Assembly: GCA_018857735.1 (NCBI GenBank)
Contig: JABMCL010000020.1
Span: 1,627,501 to 1,691,500 of the forward strand
Reading direction: 5' to 3'
Length of the DNA stretch: 64,000 bases
Source of the DNA: Alviniconcha marisindica
Lineage: Eukaryota; Mollusca; Gastropoda; Provannidae
A model generated the notes under the pieces. It saw only the letters and a list, made by a program, of their open reading frames with translations. It was not told the DNA's origin and made no database searches. Shown here in pieces: positions 34,544 through 62,368 of the stretch (the stretch's first letter is position 1; each line of letters opens with the position of its first letter). Made by a program: the position numbers and the translations under genes.

Positions 34544-36354
34544 GATTTGTAGACTTAAAAAACGTGATAGTTTGCATTTATTGTATGCATTTAGAACTTA
34601 GAAAATTGTACCCATCATCATCGGTGAATTAGTCTGGAGTTTGGTCCAAACAGTTGACACTGACAGCAGCAGAATGGTACCAGTCACGATCAAGAACGGT
34701 TTAGAATCCATTTTCCAGGCTAATGTTAGTAACAAATGCAGCAATCAGTCGCACAAATCCCTGGCTATCGGGCTGTCACCCCAGGAGGTTTGCAAAGAGG
34801 TGATCAAGATTTTGAACTGGTTGTGAAGACAAACTTACATTATAATGTTTATGTGCATCATGCTTAGTTAATTGCAATGTTTTTCTTCCTTTCTTTGATT
34901 TCATTTTCAGTCTTCTTTACTTACAGTTACATTTGAAAACAATTCTGTTCCTAAGATTGTTGTGTTGTAGAACTAATGGGAAATTTTGGATGGGCATGTA
35001 AATAATACTGTAACAGTTCCCATCCGCAAGCAAGCAAGCTGCAGAAAATCAACCAAAAGCAATTGTTTGGAAGTAGTGGTTAGCTTTGTGGTGTTTAGCT
35101 GTAGTATTTTGTGACAGATTATGTATACAGGTTCTTCTCTACATCTGATTTTTTCCCCTTCTCTCCCATGTTTTGTGATCCATTTTCAAGAGTTGTGAGA
35201 CTGTTCTTATTGGTGCAGAAAGTGTACATATGCATCTTTCAGTACTAGTACGTGTATGTATGTGACATGTTGATGGGTTTTCAACTTTGCCAAGCCACAA
35301 AATGTGGTTTATAACACACATATATATTTTTTTGGAATCCAAATCCCTTCAGTGGCAGTTATACAACTGGTACTGTTGGGCAGGATGCATATCAAGTTTT
35401 CAAGTTTTCAGTTTGTATTCATCCCCCCCCCCCCCCCCTTCTTCGTTTTGACACTACATTCAAGAAAATCAAAACTATCTGGACAAGTATATACACACGT
35501 GTGTCACCCCCAGAACTTAGTAATATTACGAAAGAAGAATATGTGATGCTTTAGAAGTTAGATGAGTGAAGTATGTGGATATAATATTGTATTCAGGTTG
35601 TATGCAGAACCTTTTTAGACGTACATTATATATAATATACATGTACTAGCTGGGGTTTGAGCTTTGTGTTCTGCTTCTAAATATACCTGGTGGTTTCTTA
35701 TGTGGAGACATGTTCAGTTGGCATCACAACTCTAAATATTTTTTGTCCATTCACATCAACAGGATATTAGACAAAAGGCATCACAACTTTTTGTCCTGTA
35801 TATCATGGAAGAACATCAAGGAAACAGTAAAATATGTATCTTAAAATTTGTGTGCAAGGTTCTACCTGCGTTTTTTTTCCTTTCATGTTTTGGTGTGTAG
35901 TGAAAATGTGTACATGCATTACACGGATCAATTACAAATGAAGGATGGGGGATGAATGTTAAATACAACATGTATGCATTGTCAGATTTCTATTTCCCCG
36001 CAGCATTTTACAATGTTCTATCAAGTTGTTATGTGGCCTAGCTCTCACTTCAGTAGATGAACACTACTCGTGAGAGGTGCATGCTAATTCAGTAATTGCA
36101 ATGTTTATCTTGAAAATTGAGGTCTCAGACATCAAGACTGTCTTTTTAAGTGCAATACCAGGTAGCTAGGGGGGTGTTGAAATGCCTGTGCGCTAAATAA
36201 CTGCAACTTTTCACCTCGTAAATTTCTTGCCAAGTTGCACTTGCCATTGCGAGGCTTAGGCCATGGAATTCTTTTGAACAATCGTCTTCAGGGCTCCACA
36301 TTCCAGGACATTCTATGCAAGGCAGTTCAGGAAAAATGGGCTTCTCTGCAGGCA

Positions 36355-36360
36355 AATAAA
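36355..36360 (+). terminator. Alternative distal poly(A) signal AATAAA (plus strand)
   Basis: AATAAA followed by tgtgacatttttg. Confidence 0.3.
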
Positions 36361-36508
36361 ATGTGACATTTTTGCTGCACTCTGTGTGTATGTGTTGTGT
36401 GTAATGTAACCACAAACACAACCACCACTCACCACACACGAACTTTTCAGTTCATTTTCAACCCAATGTTAAAAACTTAAAAACACAAGTCTGTCAGTCT
36501 ATCAAAAT

Positions 36509-36514
36509 TTTATT
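36509..36514 (-). terminator. Candidate distal poly(A) signal of the AMPK gamma gene
   Basis: TTTATT on plus (AATAAA on minus) in an A/T-rich context. Other minus-strand AATAAA at 37411-37416, 37653-37658 and 41299-41304 could give shorter 3' ends. Confidence 0.4.
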
Positions 36515-38661
36515 TGAAGAGCATGATTCACATTCAAAATAAATTCCATTAGACCATCATCACCCACTAAAATTCAAACTGATCCATATATGTACATACT
36601 TTGGATCCAATTCAATGCAGCTACCAACAGTGATGTCTGGAGGACATACTCCTAGCATCAAGATATGATTGTGTGTGTTTTTCCCCTCCCGCTTGTCAAA
36701 AAATACAAAAGTAAACCAAACATTTTAGTGGGAATTATACAGCCAGTGAAATCTGCCATTACCATCATGTCATCATGCTTAAGAACCCATCTCATGTCGT
36801 TTTAAAACACTTGCTGGTCTTAAAACGATATGTCAGTTGCTTTGTACACTGCAGTTTATGTATGGGCAGCTACACACACACTAAAAACATGCGTTCCGGC
36901 TGACAGGAACTTTTCTGTCAGCTGATTTCACAGCAAACTGTGTACTAACACCTGCACCCTCTTTTGAATCACATGCATGGAAGAGAAACTCTCATCACTA
37001 TCATTGAATGTTAAATGTAAAGTCACTGGACTTTTGATTTTCTGTCAAATACCAATCTGCCATGCTGCACAATAATTTAATATGCCTGCCATGGCTTCAA
37101 ATTTGGTAAAACTACACCTTCTGCTGCAAAGAAAGAAGGGTCACCATCAGATGCAAACACAATCAAAATGGAACTGACATCTGAACCCACAGCTTGCGTT
37201 TTCTTTAAACGACAGGCAAATTGACTATAAAACTTTCTAAGGCTTACTGAACTGAAGTGTATGACGAATGAGTCGACACAACATGATAAAAGATGCAAAC
37301 CCACAAACTTGAGACTACATCAAGACGGATACATTTCGCTCAATCAAAAACTTTGAAAAAGAAGAGAAACTGCTCAATCAGTCAACACATTCAAACCAGG
37401 AAAATACAACTTTATTGCTTCTGTTCAGTTGGAAATGGGACAGGGGCAGTGAACCCCTTAAAGTAGTTCAAGAGAGACTACCATGTAAAAAGTCCAACTC
37501 AAACAGCATTAAAAAAAACACCCAACAATAATTGAAATCTATTCAATATGGTACAAAGTTTGAACCCAACTATTTTGAAATCTATGCTGAGGTCATATTC
37601 AATATGGTACAAAGTTTGAACCCAACTACCTTAACAAACAACAGTTTTCAGTTTTATTGTTCTGTTCCAGCATGACTTTGCAGTCAAGTGAGGTCACAAA
37701 ACTGACGAAATGCTCAACATGTCCAAAACAAAGCCAAGGTTCAAGTTCTTGCCATGGCTTATCAGCCAAAACACTAGTCATTACACAGACTTGTAAGTCA
37801 CAAGTCTCAAGTTAACACCATCAATGATCAAAGACACAGTTTACTTGCACTATATTACATGTTTGTAGATTATTATTCATTCTTGTTTTGGCTGGAATAT
37901 TCTTCAGACAGCAAAGCATTGTTTTCACAACCAGAACACACTCCAAGTTATTCAAATAGCAGTTAACCATGGTCACGATTTGCGAGCGCCTAAAAGAAAG
38001 AAAAAAAGTTTTTAAATAAGTCAGCCATGGTTTAACTGAGAAAAAAAGGAGAAAAAAAAAGGAAAAAAAGGAAAAAAAATTAAAGTCATGCACAGCAGAT
38101 TCTCTCCCTTTGTACACAACACGGCATTAGTCAGAACACAAATAGTTCCATGCTCGACACATTTTCACCCTAAAAGTCACTCTAATAGTGTGAGATCCAA
38201 GCACTGGGCATGAAAAATCATCTTACAACAATTTGACACATTCACTGCATGTGCGCTCCAACTTTACACATAAAAACAGCACATCTCCAAACCCAAACAA
38301 GGTTCGTCACTTTGCACAACAAAATACCCCTGTTGTGTGCCCAGATACTGTATCTCAGTGTACATCACTGTTGTGTGCCCAGATACTGTGTCACAGTGCA
38401 TGTTGCTACTGTATTATTGTCAGTATACTGCAGATAATATATGCCCACTTTGTTTGCACTATGTCTGGTTATCAATAATCTTAATAGTACATCAACACAC
38501 CCAGCAGTACATCAATGCACCTAGTTTGGTTGCAAAGATACTGCTTGTACAGAAGATACAGACTTGACAAACACTCTATAAGTTTTGAAATGTTACTGTG
38601 ACCTTTTGAACTGTTACTGTGACCTTGATCACAGCACTCCTATCTTCTCACAAGGCACCAT

Positions 38662-38925
38662 ATGGCTTATGATGTGGTTACCACCAAACTAAGGTTGCCT
38701 TATGATGAGGTTACCACCAAACTAAGGTTGTCTTATGATGAGGTTACCACCAAACTAAGGTTGCCTTATGACAAGGTTACCACCAAACTAAGGTTGCCTT
38801 ATGATGAGGTTACCACCAAACTAAGGTTGCCTTATGATGAGGTTACCACCAAACTAAGGTTGCCTTATGACGAGGTTACCACCAAACTAAGGTTGCCTTA
38901 TGATGTAGTACTAAGGTTTCAGTGG
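38662..38925. repeat. 33-bp minisatellite, eight units
   Basis: Unit is ttatgatgaggttaccacca plus aactaaggttgcc. It gives an open frame of YDEVTTKLRLP repeats that is a by-product of the unit length. Confidence 0.95.
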
Positions 38926-40626
38926 TAGTCGACCATATTTCAGACTTTAACATGCATGTAGTTTGAAGGCCACTAGGCTGAACAAGGCACTACACCCAGG
39001 AACTAGCTGTCGGAATCTGCTTGCTCAGCATAAACAAGAACTCCGTCTGTGGCAGCACACCAATCTGTCCTGCAGACAACACCAGATTTTGCCCAGTGCT
39101 GACAGTTTTTGCAACTACTGCCCAAAGTGAACATCCCATAAGCACCAATGCTTTTCAAAAGAAGATTCCCTGGGCCGCTTTGGCAATCTGATATCCGTCC
39201 ATGCCCATGTTTGCACATCCTCTTTTCACTGCAAATGCTGTCATGCATTGAACAATGTTTCGTAACAAAAGCCATGTCAAAACTGTCACACTGCATCACT
39301 CCCGTCATGGAAAATTGTGACTGGCAGACCAAAGAAGTTACTGCAGCACGCATCCGCAGGAATAAGTTGTTTCCAATGCTACGTATATGCTTAACAGGTG
39401 CACCCAGACCACAAACCCCTGGTTTTTCTTCCCGGAACTAAAACTAGAAACAATTTTGTATTTTTTTCAGTCTCACCTCTAGGCCCTGGGCCATACTGGA
39501 TACATCTTTTGGTGCACTGTGAACTTAACAAAGCCCAGACTAACGGACAGACAAGCGCATCAACTCCAGTAACCCCACTGCTCAAACTTTGGGGTGATAA
39601 CAGATTAATACACATTACACGGTTCAGTCATGATGTGCACTGTACTTGGTTCAAAAGTCTCCTCCCTCTGCTTCAGGCCCCACCCAAGCTAATGTGTACG
39701 CCTTACACCTTGATGAATTTCCTTTGGCAGCTGAAGTTTGAAATCCAGATTCCAATCACTACTAACACTGGCCCTTAGGTGCTCATCAGACTAAAGTTAT
39801 TTTATGTTTAAGAAAGAATGAGCTCCATTCGTCATTGGTTTTGAAGCTGGGATGTGTGGAAAACAACACTAACAGTTCCACTTCCATTTGTGTAGATCTT
39901 GACAATGATATGGATATTTGCATATGGCACAATCCTAAAATGACTTCCATGCACCTGTCAAATGCAGCACACACCAGAAAAAAGAAAGAAACAAAAAAAC
40001 ACCTCTTCAGAGTGAAATCCAAACACGTAAAAGATTCAAAAGAATGCTTATTTTTTATGACATAGACATTTTATCATTATTTTCTTCAGAGTGAAGGTGT
40101 TTTTACATGAACAGATAAGACGCACATCTATTTACGTCCTCAGACGCGATCAATGTGACGAACAACTGCTCCACACTGCAACCACACAAAGTGAACGCTT
40201 CATCTTTACACTCTAAATGATGGCCCCCCCAAATCTAATGATTCCAATTTTTACACATACAGTAAGACTGTCTGCCACACACACACCAAATATGGTTGAA
40301 CATTTTCAAATGTGGTGCACATCCAATTGCATATTCAGTCTATTACAGCAGATGGAAGTCGAGCAGGTATGCAGTTCTCCGTCAAGGTGGGGAAGGGAAG
40401 TCAGTAAGACCATGCTGATGCTTACTGCAGGTTAAAAGGGGTGGGGGGTGGGGTGTTACTAAAATTAGGCCACACTGTCTCCATAACTGGACGCAACTGT
40501 GGCAGAGCTAAAAACTCCTGGAAATGTGGGTGTACTTAAGTTATTCTCTGCTAATTACCTCCTCAGTGACGGCAGTGTTTGGATCGGGAATGGTGTGCTG
40601 AGCTAGTGTAGCTGGGTTCTCCCCAC

Positions 40627-40672
40627 GAGTAAGTAATTTGGTGTTTTACGCCCAGTCAACCATTATGGTTAT
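40627..40672 (+). repeat. TAAG-headed interspersed repeat fragment
   Basis: taagtaatttggtgttttac then gcccagtcaaccattatgg. Confidence 0.6.
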
Positions 40673-42604
40673 CTCTCTCCCTCACGCCCCCCCCCCCCCC
40701 CCCCCCCCCCCCCCCCACCCCAATTCATACATTTTCATCAGCAAAGGCATAACATTATTATCCTACATAGCATAGGGCGTACAGAGTACGAAGGCAGAAC
40801 TGTGTCTGGGAGCTAGGTCTACTTCTGTCATCAGCGCAATGGCTGCATTCAGATGGGCAGTTTTGTACAATGCTATTGTACCTCGGGCTGTGCTGGTAAA
40901 GTTGCAAGTGTAAAGTTACAAGCAAACACCCAACAGAGCAAACTACGGTGACCACCTCTTCTAGTTTTTGTTGTTGTTGTGGTTGTTTTGCTAACCAGGT
41001 TGCACAACCAGATTGGTGCATGGGACTGCTTCTGCTCGGCATGAGGTGGTACTACACACTGTGACAATCTTTAAAAAAAAGGAGTCCCAAGTATGTCGGT
41101 ATAAAATGTGTGGTTTGCAGAGTGGCCCTCACAATTAAGCACGAATAAAACGATCTAGTTAACAGTTTCAGCATCACTGACAACAAAATGATGTCAAGCG
41201 TCGGTGGCATTTCGAGTCCGGTCATAAATCCATCCAAGCAATGCCCACAGCAAAATATTTTAACTGCAGATGGACAGCTGAAATCTCTGGCTGGGCTTTT
41301 TATTTAGCTCACGATCCCTGAAAACAGATGATTATTATTTAGGTTGCACGGCAAAGTTGTTTTCAAATATTCGTTTACAAAGTATTTTATTTATTCTGTG
41401 CACTGGACTGCAGGATGTGCACATGGATCCCCTTTCTTGTTACGTCTGATGCCTTGAGCCTCATAAATGCACCGCAGCGGGATACAGCACATCAGACAGG
41501 CATTTACTATCCTTATACTTCGCATAAGCTCCGGAAGGTCTTTAGGGCTTAATATCATCCAACCGGTGGAGACAGTTTACATACGTAGCAGGTCATTCAA
41601 ACCTGCAGCAATATAATTCGCGAGTTACCTGCCAAAACAGACCATACATCTTTACTGCAGAAAAGAAAGGAGGTTTGGGCAGGTAAGCCTCCATATGTAC
41701 ATATATACGAGTAGGTCTGAAAACTGCAGTGCTTTTGTCCCATACCTAAGTGTGCAAATGACAGATTTTCTCTAGCAAGTTTTTCTCCTTTTTTTTTTCT
41801 TCTCCTCTTTCAGCTAAACTGAGCCAACTGTTTTCGCCTTTAACAAGGGGGGGGGGGGGGAACAGAAAAAGAAAAAAAAAGACAGCAAAAGAAAGGAAGA
41901 CGTACCACAAACTTTGGATGTTATCACTAGGACCAAATATTTTGCAACGAGCAGGCTCATCTGGCAGTGCTTGTGAAGTAGATTCCACTCAACCCCGCAG
42001 AGCGCTGTGGCCTCTGAATCAGTTGCCTCCAATGAACTCTCACTCACACACAACACTTCAACCTCAACACACAGCACATTTCCTGCAAGCAAGCGAACAA
42101 AGTTAATACTATCCAACCTGAAACTGAAGAGATGACACATATACGTTCCCACGTTCCCCAACCACACCGGAGTCTCAATTTTCAAGCGAGCGCACTGTTT
42201 GCATGAAGTTGAGAACTCTCGCAAATTTCTGGAAAATACATTGTATCCAGCACAACCTTCCAAAGTCCGCCTGTGCATGTCCGACACCACATGGCGGTGC
42301 AAGTCCACTGGGGCCACAGCGACCGGGTCAAAGTTAGCTCCTTGTCTACGAGTCTGTGAGATTTGGGCGCCAACAGGACGCTCCAGCCAAGAAGGGGGAT
42401 GGACGCAGGTGATGCGTCGCCTGCAGGTTGACAGGTCCGTCAGAGTGCGGTGAGCACCAGTGTATGCAGCGTTGCTGGTTTTGCGGCATGGAGTTCCCGG
42501 TTTGGCTGCATCAGGAGGCCGACTCTGCTGCTGTCTGTGGCGGGATCGGCGCTGCGGCTGCCACTGCCAGGCCATCCGCACCTGGCCGCCAAAAGATTAA
42601 CTCC

Positions 42605-57324
<14,720 letters not shown>

Positions 57325-57479
57325 CTGCAACAGGTGCAAACAAAGCCGTCCTGTTAGCTGGAATATTTTGAACAAGGGCGTTTGTGGATTGTGTTCTCAA
57401 ATGTCCGTTTCAAAGAATGAACAGAGTGTTAGTCATGGAGTATACTGCATGCATGTGCACACATGCATCACGTGAGAGT

Positions 57480-57483
<4 letters not shown>

Positions 57484-57542
<59 letters not shown>
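57484..57542. repeat. (GA)n microsatellite
   Basis: Pure GA run. Confidence 0.95.
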
Positions 57543-57544
<2 letters not shown>

Positions 57545-59072
57545 CGTGTGTGTGTATGCGAGTGTGCGTGCATGCGTGTGTGCATGCATGCATGCATGAG
57601 CGAGTGCGTGCATATGCTCATGCTTGCATGTATGCATGTGTGTGCGTGCATGAGTGCGTGCGCAGTGTGTAGGGGGGGTTGGGGGGTTCCGTCAAAATCG
57701 CTGGAGACAGTGCCTCCTTCCTGTGCCCATCTGGCTCCATCAGCGCACACCTACAACGTGCTCTAGGGTCGCTGTGCGTGTCAAAGACTCCACATGCCCA
57801 GCTTACCCCACAGAGGGCTGACAGCCAGGAAAACACACAGACACCACAGGTAGCAACACAACACCAAGTGCAACACCTGGGGCTGCTCCTGAGGAAAATG
57901 AGGAAAAAAAAGCATGAACCTACCCCCCTCCTCGCACAATGAAACTGCAATGAACACTGAGCAACACCTGGCTGTGAACACATCATGACTTTTTGTCAAT
58001 TTGCTGCAAATCAGCAAAACACCCAACCGCAAAACTGGTACTTAAAGGGGGGGGGGGGGGGAAATCTGAAAGTCAAACAGTTTTAATTTTAGCCTGAAGT
58101 GGCAGGGAAACTGCACGCTGGATTTGCACTGCGGTATCACACTGCTGTCTGTGACGGTACAGTCAAAACGTTGCAACCTACAATCCATAGCAATGCATGT
58201 GTGATGCACAGGCCATGCTAATTAAGTGAATCAAACTGTGCAGGCTGCTGGGGTACTTCTTGATGTGATCGTGACACAATGCCATGGAACAATCACTAGT
58301 ACCTGACAAAAACAACAATCAATCCACTTACTCACTCACTACCTGAACACTAGTCAGAGAATCTGAACAAAGGCATTCAATATGCAAAACGCTTTTGTTG
58401 TACCTGCTGGATGTTTCTTTGCACCTTTTTACTTGGTTTATGCTTAGCAAACAGCTGACATTGTTTTGGACAAAATTGCAAGTTACTTAAAAAGAAGAAG
58501 TGTTTTTCTGTAAGTGCATGCATGGGGTGGGGGATGGGGGTGTGGGGGTGGGGTAACCCAACACAATCCAACACACTGTAAACAAGAGGCATACAATGTT
58601 TGGCCAGTTACATGGCTGCAACTACAACCGAAGTCTATGTCAAGACCACTGGCGCCAGAATCACCGACAGGAAGTTTACTACAGCACTCAATGTCTCATC
58701 ACTCATATTCAAAACCCCTAGGAAAGTCTTAATACTGGCTGACGATCATGCAGTAGATTGGCAGCAAGCAATGTGAACCACTTCGACGTTTTAACCATTT
58801 CAACGTTTTAATGTGTTGCCCATGAAACGCCATGCATGGCGGTTGTATCGAAAAGCTGATGATGGGGCCACAGCTGCACTCCTGCTACCAAACAGTACGC
58901 TTCAGTCTCGTTCCTATGCATAGTAGATGTGAATTAAAACGGAGAAATACAAACCACGGCTGGGTCTGTGAGTGCTGCACCAGTAGGCAAAGAACCTAGT
59001 TCTGCATAGTACTTTGGAAAAGAGTTAACGGCAGTGCTGGGCAGTCACCACGCAGGCTGCGAGTGTGATGAC

Positions 59073-59530
59073 AGCTTTGCACAAAAGTGAACCAAAGCCG
59101 ACGAGGTTCAAACCAAAGAGCATTTCCCGACTGAAACTCTGTTTAAACCTGCAGCAGAAGACCCTTCAGATCACGTATCCTGCAACTTGCAGCTTGGCCA
59201 CGCAGGTTTATGATGTGATACCAAGAACGGCACATGGACTACTACTACAGCTTTGCACAAAAGTGAACCAGAGCTGACGAGGCCCAAACCAAAGGGCATT
59301 TTCCTACTGAAAATCTCTGCTTAAATTTATTATTATTATCATTATTGATCACTTTTATACAGCGCTATTCTCCGCTTTCGAGCAGACTCACTGCGCTCGC
59401 ATGTGATTCTACATGAGTGAATAGCTTTGCAGCAGAAGACCCTTCAGATCACATATCCCGCCACTTGCAGCTTGGCCACGCTGGTTTACGATGCAACACC
59501 AAGGATGGCACACAGGCTACTACTACTACT
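59073..59530. repeat. Tandem duplication (176-bp unit), second copy interrupted by an inserted element
   Basis: Copy 1 is 59073-59248. Copy 2 starts at 59249, runs to about 59325 and resumes at 59429 with gcagcagaagacccttcag. Both start agctttgcacaaaagtgaac. Confidence 0.88.
59326..59428 (-). mobile_element. (ATT)n-tailed SINE-like element, copy B, inserted in the duplication
   Basis: Carries tatacagcgctattctccgc and ctgcgctcgcatgtgattct, as in copy A at 17471-17570. Its edges are given by comparison with the uninterrupted copy 1, to within a few bases. Confidence 0.7.
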
Positions 59531-59764
59531 ACAGCCGGTGATTCTTGCGCCTGTCATTTAAGTCAAACTACATTGTGGGCACCAGCCTCACCACAACAGA
59601 AAACTACACCCCATCATCCACCCCTTCACCCCTGGCCCTGAAGGGCGCCATCCTGTTAACACATTGTTAAAGAAAGAGAACCAACGGAACTGATGAAAGG
59701 TTAAAAAAGACTGGCATACTGTTACAATTACAATAGAGAGATTGAATAGGACTGGTCAAGGTTA

Positions 59765-59805
59765 GTAACTTGTTTCCTTACACCCAGTCCTGGTCAAGAC
59801 CAGGT
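59765..59805 (+). repeat. TAAG-type interspersed repeat fragment
   Basis: ttagtaacttgtttccttac then acccagtcctggtcaagacc; a diverged member. Confidence 0.4.
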
Positions 59806-60705
59806 TACCGTACTGTTAAAATAATAACCAGATCAAATGAGACCGGTCCAAATTAGTGCACAACAAACATTCGTTAGAAAACTTACAAGAAAGGCCACCA
59901 CAAAAAAAAGGAGAGTGAGAGGAAGCAGTACATGAAAAGACTGATCACACCGTATCAAAGTTTGTTGCCTTGTGCAGCAAAACAACGCCCCCTCTCCCCA
60001 CCTGTTACGTGCCCAGCGATACAAGTCACAATGCTGCTGTCAGTATATGCCAGCTTTGTCTGCACCTGGTCTGGTTATAAGTAATTGTACACTAAAACTC
60101 TTAGTGCAGTTGCAAAGAGATCAGCAGGGCAGAAAATATGACTGATTGAAATCTTTAACCTAAGCCCTGACCTTGACCTTGAAAAAGAGCAATCCAATGT
60201 TATCACAACATATTCCAGTTTATGGTGGCATGCCATCAAACTTGGTTTAGTTGTGAAAGGATCAGCAGTTTGGAAAATACAGCAGAAATGGTCTTATTTG
60301 GATTATTATGGCCACTCTCACTATGAACTTGACCTTGATTTGACCTTGAAACAGCAAATCATTGTTTTGCATATGACACTCCAGCTCATGCTGAAGCATC
60401 ATCATACCAAGTCTGGCTACAAAGGTTCAGCTGTTCAGAAGATACTGTCCTGATGAACATTCACCAAGCACAGGCAATCTAGTCTGTTCAAAAGACATTC
60501 AGTGTGTGACGATGTACCATCAAACATAGTTTAATGGCAAAACAACTGACATGACATGGTACATGACAAAGAAGACGAGAAAAAAAGAAAAGAAAAAAAG
60601 ACTGAAGAAAAGAAACGAAAGATCATCAAGAAAAGGAACAACAATTAGAAGTCTAAAGACAGCATTAAAAAAAAAAAAAAAAAAAATATAGCTGCCTCTT
60701 CAAAC

Positions 60706-60711
<6 letters not shown>

Positions 60712-60755
<44 letters not shown>
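60712..60755. repeat. (AT)n microsatellite
   Basis: Pure AT run, 40 bp from a poly-A tract (60667-60686). Confidence 0.95.
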
Positions 60756-60758
<3 letters not shown>

Positions 60759-61429
60759 ATGGTTAACTGAAATTTTGAATGACATACATCCAATCTACTG
60801 AGTGTAATTCCACAAAGAAGATGAAAGAGACAGCTGAATAAAATGTTCTTAAAAACAGTTGATTGAGGGTGAAACATAACAGCAGATGAAAGGAATTTCA
60901 ATTATCATCACAATAACGACTGACAGGGGACCAATCCACATATATGACTCTGTATCACTTTTGTTGGGTCGAGGGCAATCTGATGTGGGCAAAATGAATG
61001 CACAGCACAAAATCAATACATATCAAGGTGGAGGGATGGTCATATTGAACAAGAACATGATTGACCCTCAATGAGGTTCCGTCTTCTTCTGATGCTGGCC
61101 TGCAGAATTTGAAAATTGTCCTGTTTCCATTATCCAGTTTTTAATGGGGGGTCAATGTTAATACAAGTGCAGACATATTTAAAAACAGTTGATGGAGTAA
61201 TATTTCAAGAGGGTGAAACCTAACAGTAGATGTATGACAAAGAAACGGAAACTTTTCAATGAAACATCTACTCTTCTGCCAGTGAAGCTCCTATTTGTGT
61301 AAACTGTGCATCAAGTTCTCTCGATTACTAGTATTAGCTTTGGCTTTTTCAATCAAGCCTTAAATGTTCAATGCAACAGTTTGGGTGTCCATGAAAACAG
61401 TCAAACGTGCAATGTCCAAAGCAACAATA

Positions 61430-62010
61430 TCGGATGAAACTTGTATGGATCTGGATATGTAACAATGAAAACATGCAATGTCCAAATGAGCAGTATCAGA
61501 TGAAACTTGTATGGATCTGTATATATGTAACTATAAAAATGGGCAGTGTCCAAAGGAAGAACAGCTGAAATGAAACATGTACGGATCTGGGTATGTAATT
61601 ATAAAAATCTGCACTGTCCAAAGGAACAATAGCTGAGATGAAACTTGTGTGGATCTGGATATGTAACTATAAAAATGTTCCCTGTCAAAAGGGAACAACA
61701 GCTGAGATGAAACTTGTGTGGATCTGGATATGTAACTATAAAAATGTTCCCTGTCAAAAGGGAACAACAGCTGAGATGAAACTTGTGTGGATCTGGATAT
61801 GTAACTACAAAAATGTTCCCTGTCAAAAGGGAACAACAGCTGAGATGAAACTTGTATGGATCTGGATATGTAACTATAAAAAGATGCACTGTCCAAAGGA
61901 ACAGCATCTCTGAGATGAAACTGGTATGGATCTGGATATGTAACCATAACACTGTCCAAAGGAACAGCATCTCTGAGATGAAACTGGTATGGATCTGGAT
62001 ATGAAACTGT
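61430..62010. repeat. 69-bp minisatellite, about eight units
   Basis: Unit contains gctgagatgaaacttgtgtg, gatctggatatgtaactata and gttccctgtcaaaagggaac (itself near-palindromic). Outer units have diverged. Confidence 0.92.
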
Positions 62011-62342
62011 CTGTGAAGTCATCTACTGACTGGGTGCATGGAAGTCCAGGTAAGAAGCTCTCATTGCACCAGTTACCCAACAACATGTGGACACTGTATA
62101 AAGCATACCTTCTCATGGACCCGGTCTTCAGAAATATACTGTAAAAAGTGCCCTCTCTGTTAACACTATGACCAAATGGCATTTGCAACCATGCACAGTA
62201 GACTTAAACAACAGCAACAGCGCGGCTGGACAAAAATGACAGCGCAAAGTGACACCTGCATTTACAATTCATTCAGGTTTGCACACCATGATTTTAATAT
62301 TGCTGGGCATGGTTATTTATAATCTCCACCACCCCCTCCCAT

Positions 62343-62368
62343 CTCTCTCTCTCTCTCTCTCTCTCTCG
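62343..62368. repeat. (CT)n microsatellite
   Basis: Pure CT run. Confidence 0.95.

Larger units (their letters stand above)
32628..36480 (+). other. Putative 3' UTR and downstream flank of the SRCIN1-like gene
   Basis: Few microsatellites compared with the introns. Candidate AATAAA at 34538-34543 (followed by a T/G-rich stretch) and 36355-36360. A TGTAAATA (Pumilio-type) element lies at about 34998. Includes an interspersed repeat at 34190-34385. The extent is inferred. Confidence 0.45.
36490..42604 (-). other. Putative long 3' UTR/flank of the AMPK gamma gene
   Basis: Six kilobases with few microsatellites (poly-C at 40689-40716, poly-G at 41849-41860) and no conserved coding signal. A 255-codon minus-strand open frame at 41814-42581 has no recognisable domain and follows the proposed stop. 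The whole span being UTR is inferred from texture and poly(A) signals. Confidence 0.35.

Noticed and set aside
38662..38928. 88-codon frame of YDEVTTKLRLP repeats
   Set aside because: By-product of a 33-bp satellite; no flanking coding sequence.
39398..39778. 126-codon plus-strand frame
   Set aside because: No recognisable domain, no splice support, inside the putative antisense 3' UTR.
41814..42581. 255-codon minus-strand frame
   Set aside because: Follows the proposed AMPK gamma stop, has no domain or repeat I recognise, and ends in homopolymer-coded residues. More likely 3' UTR.
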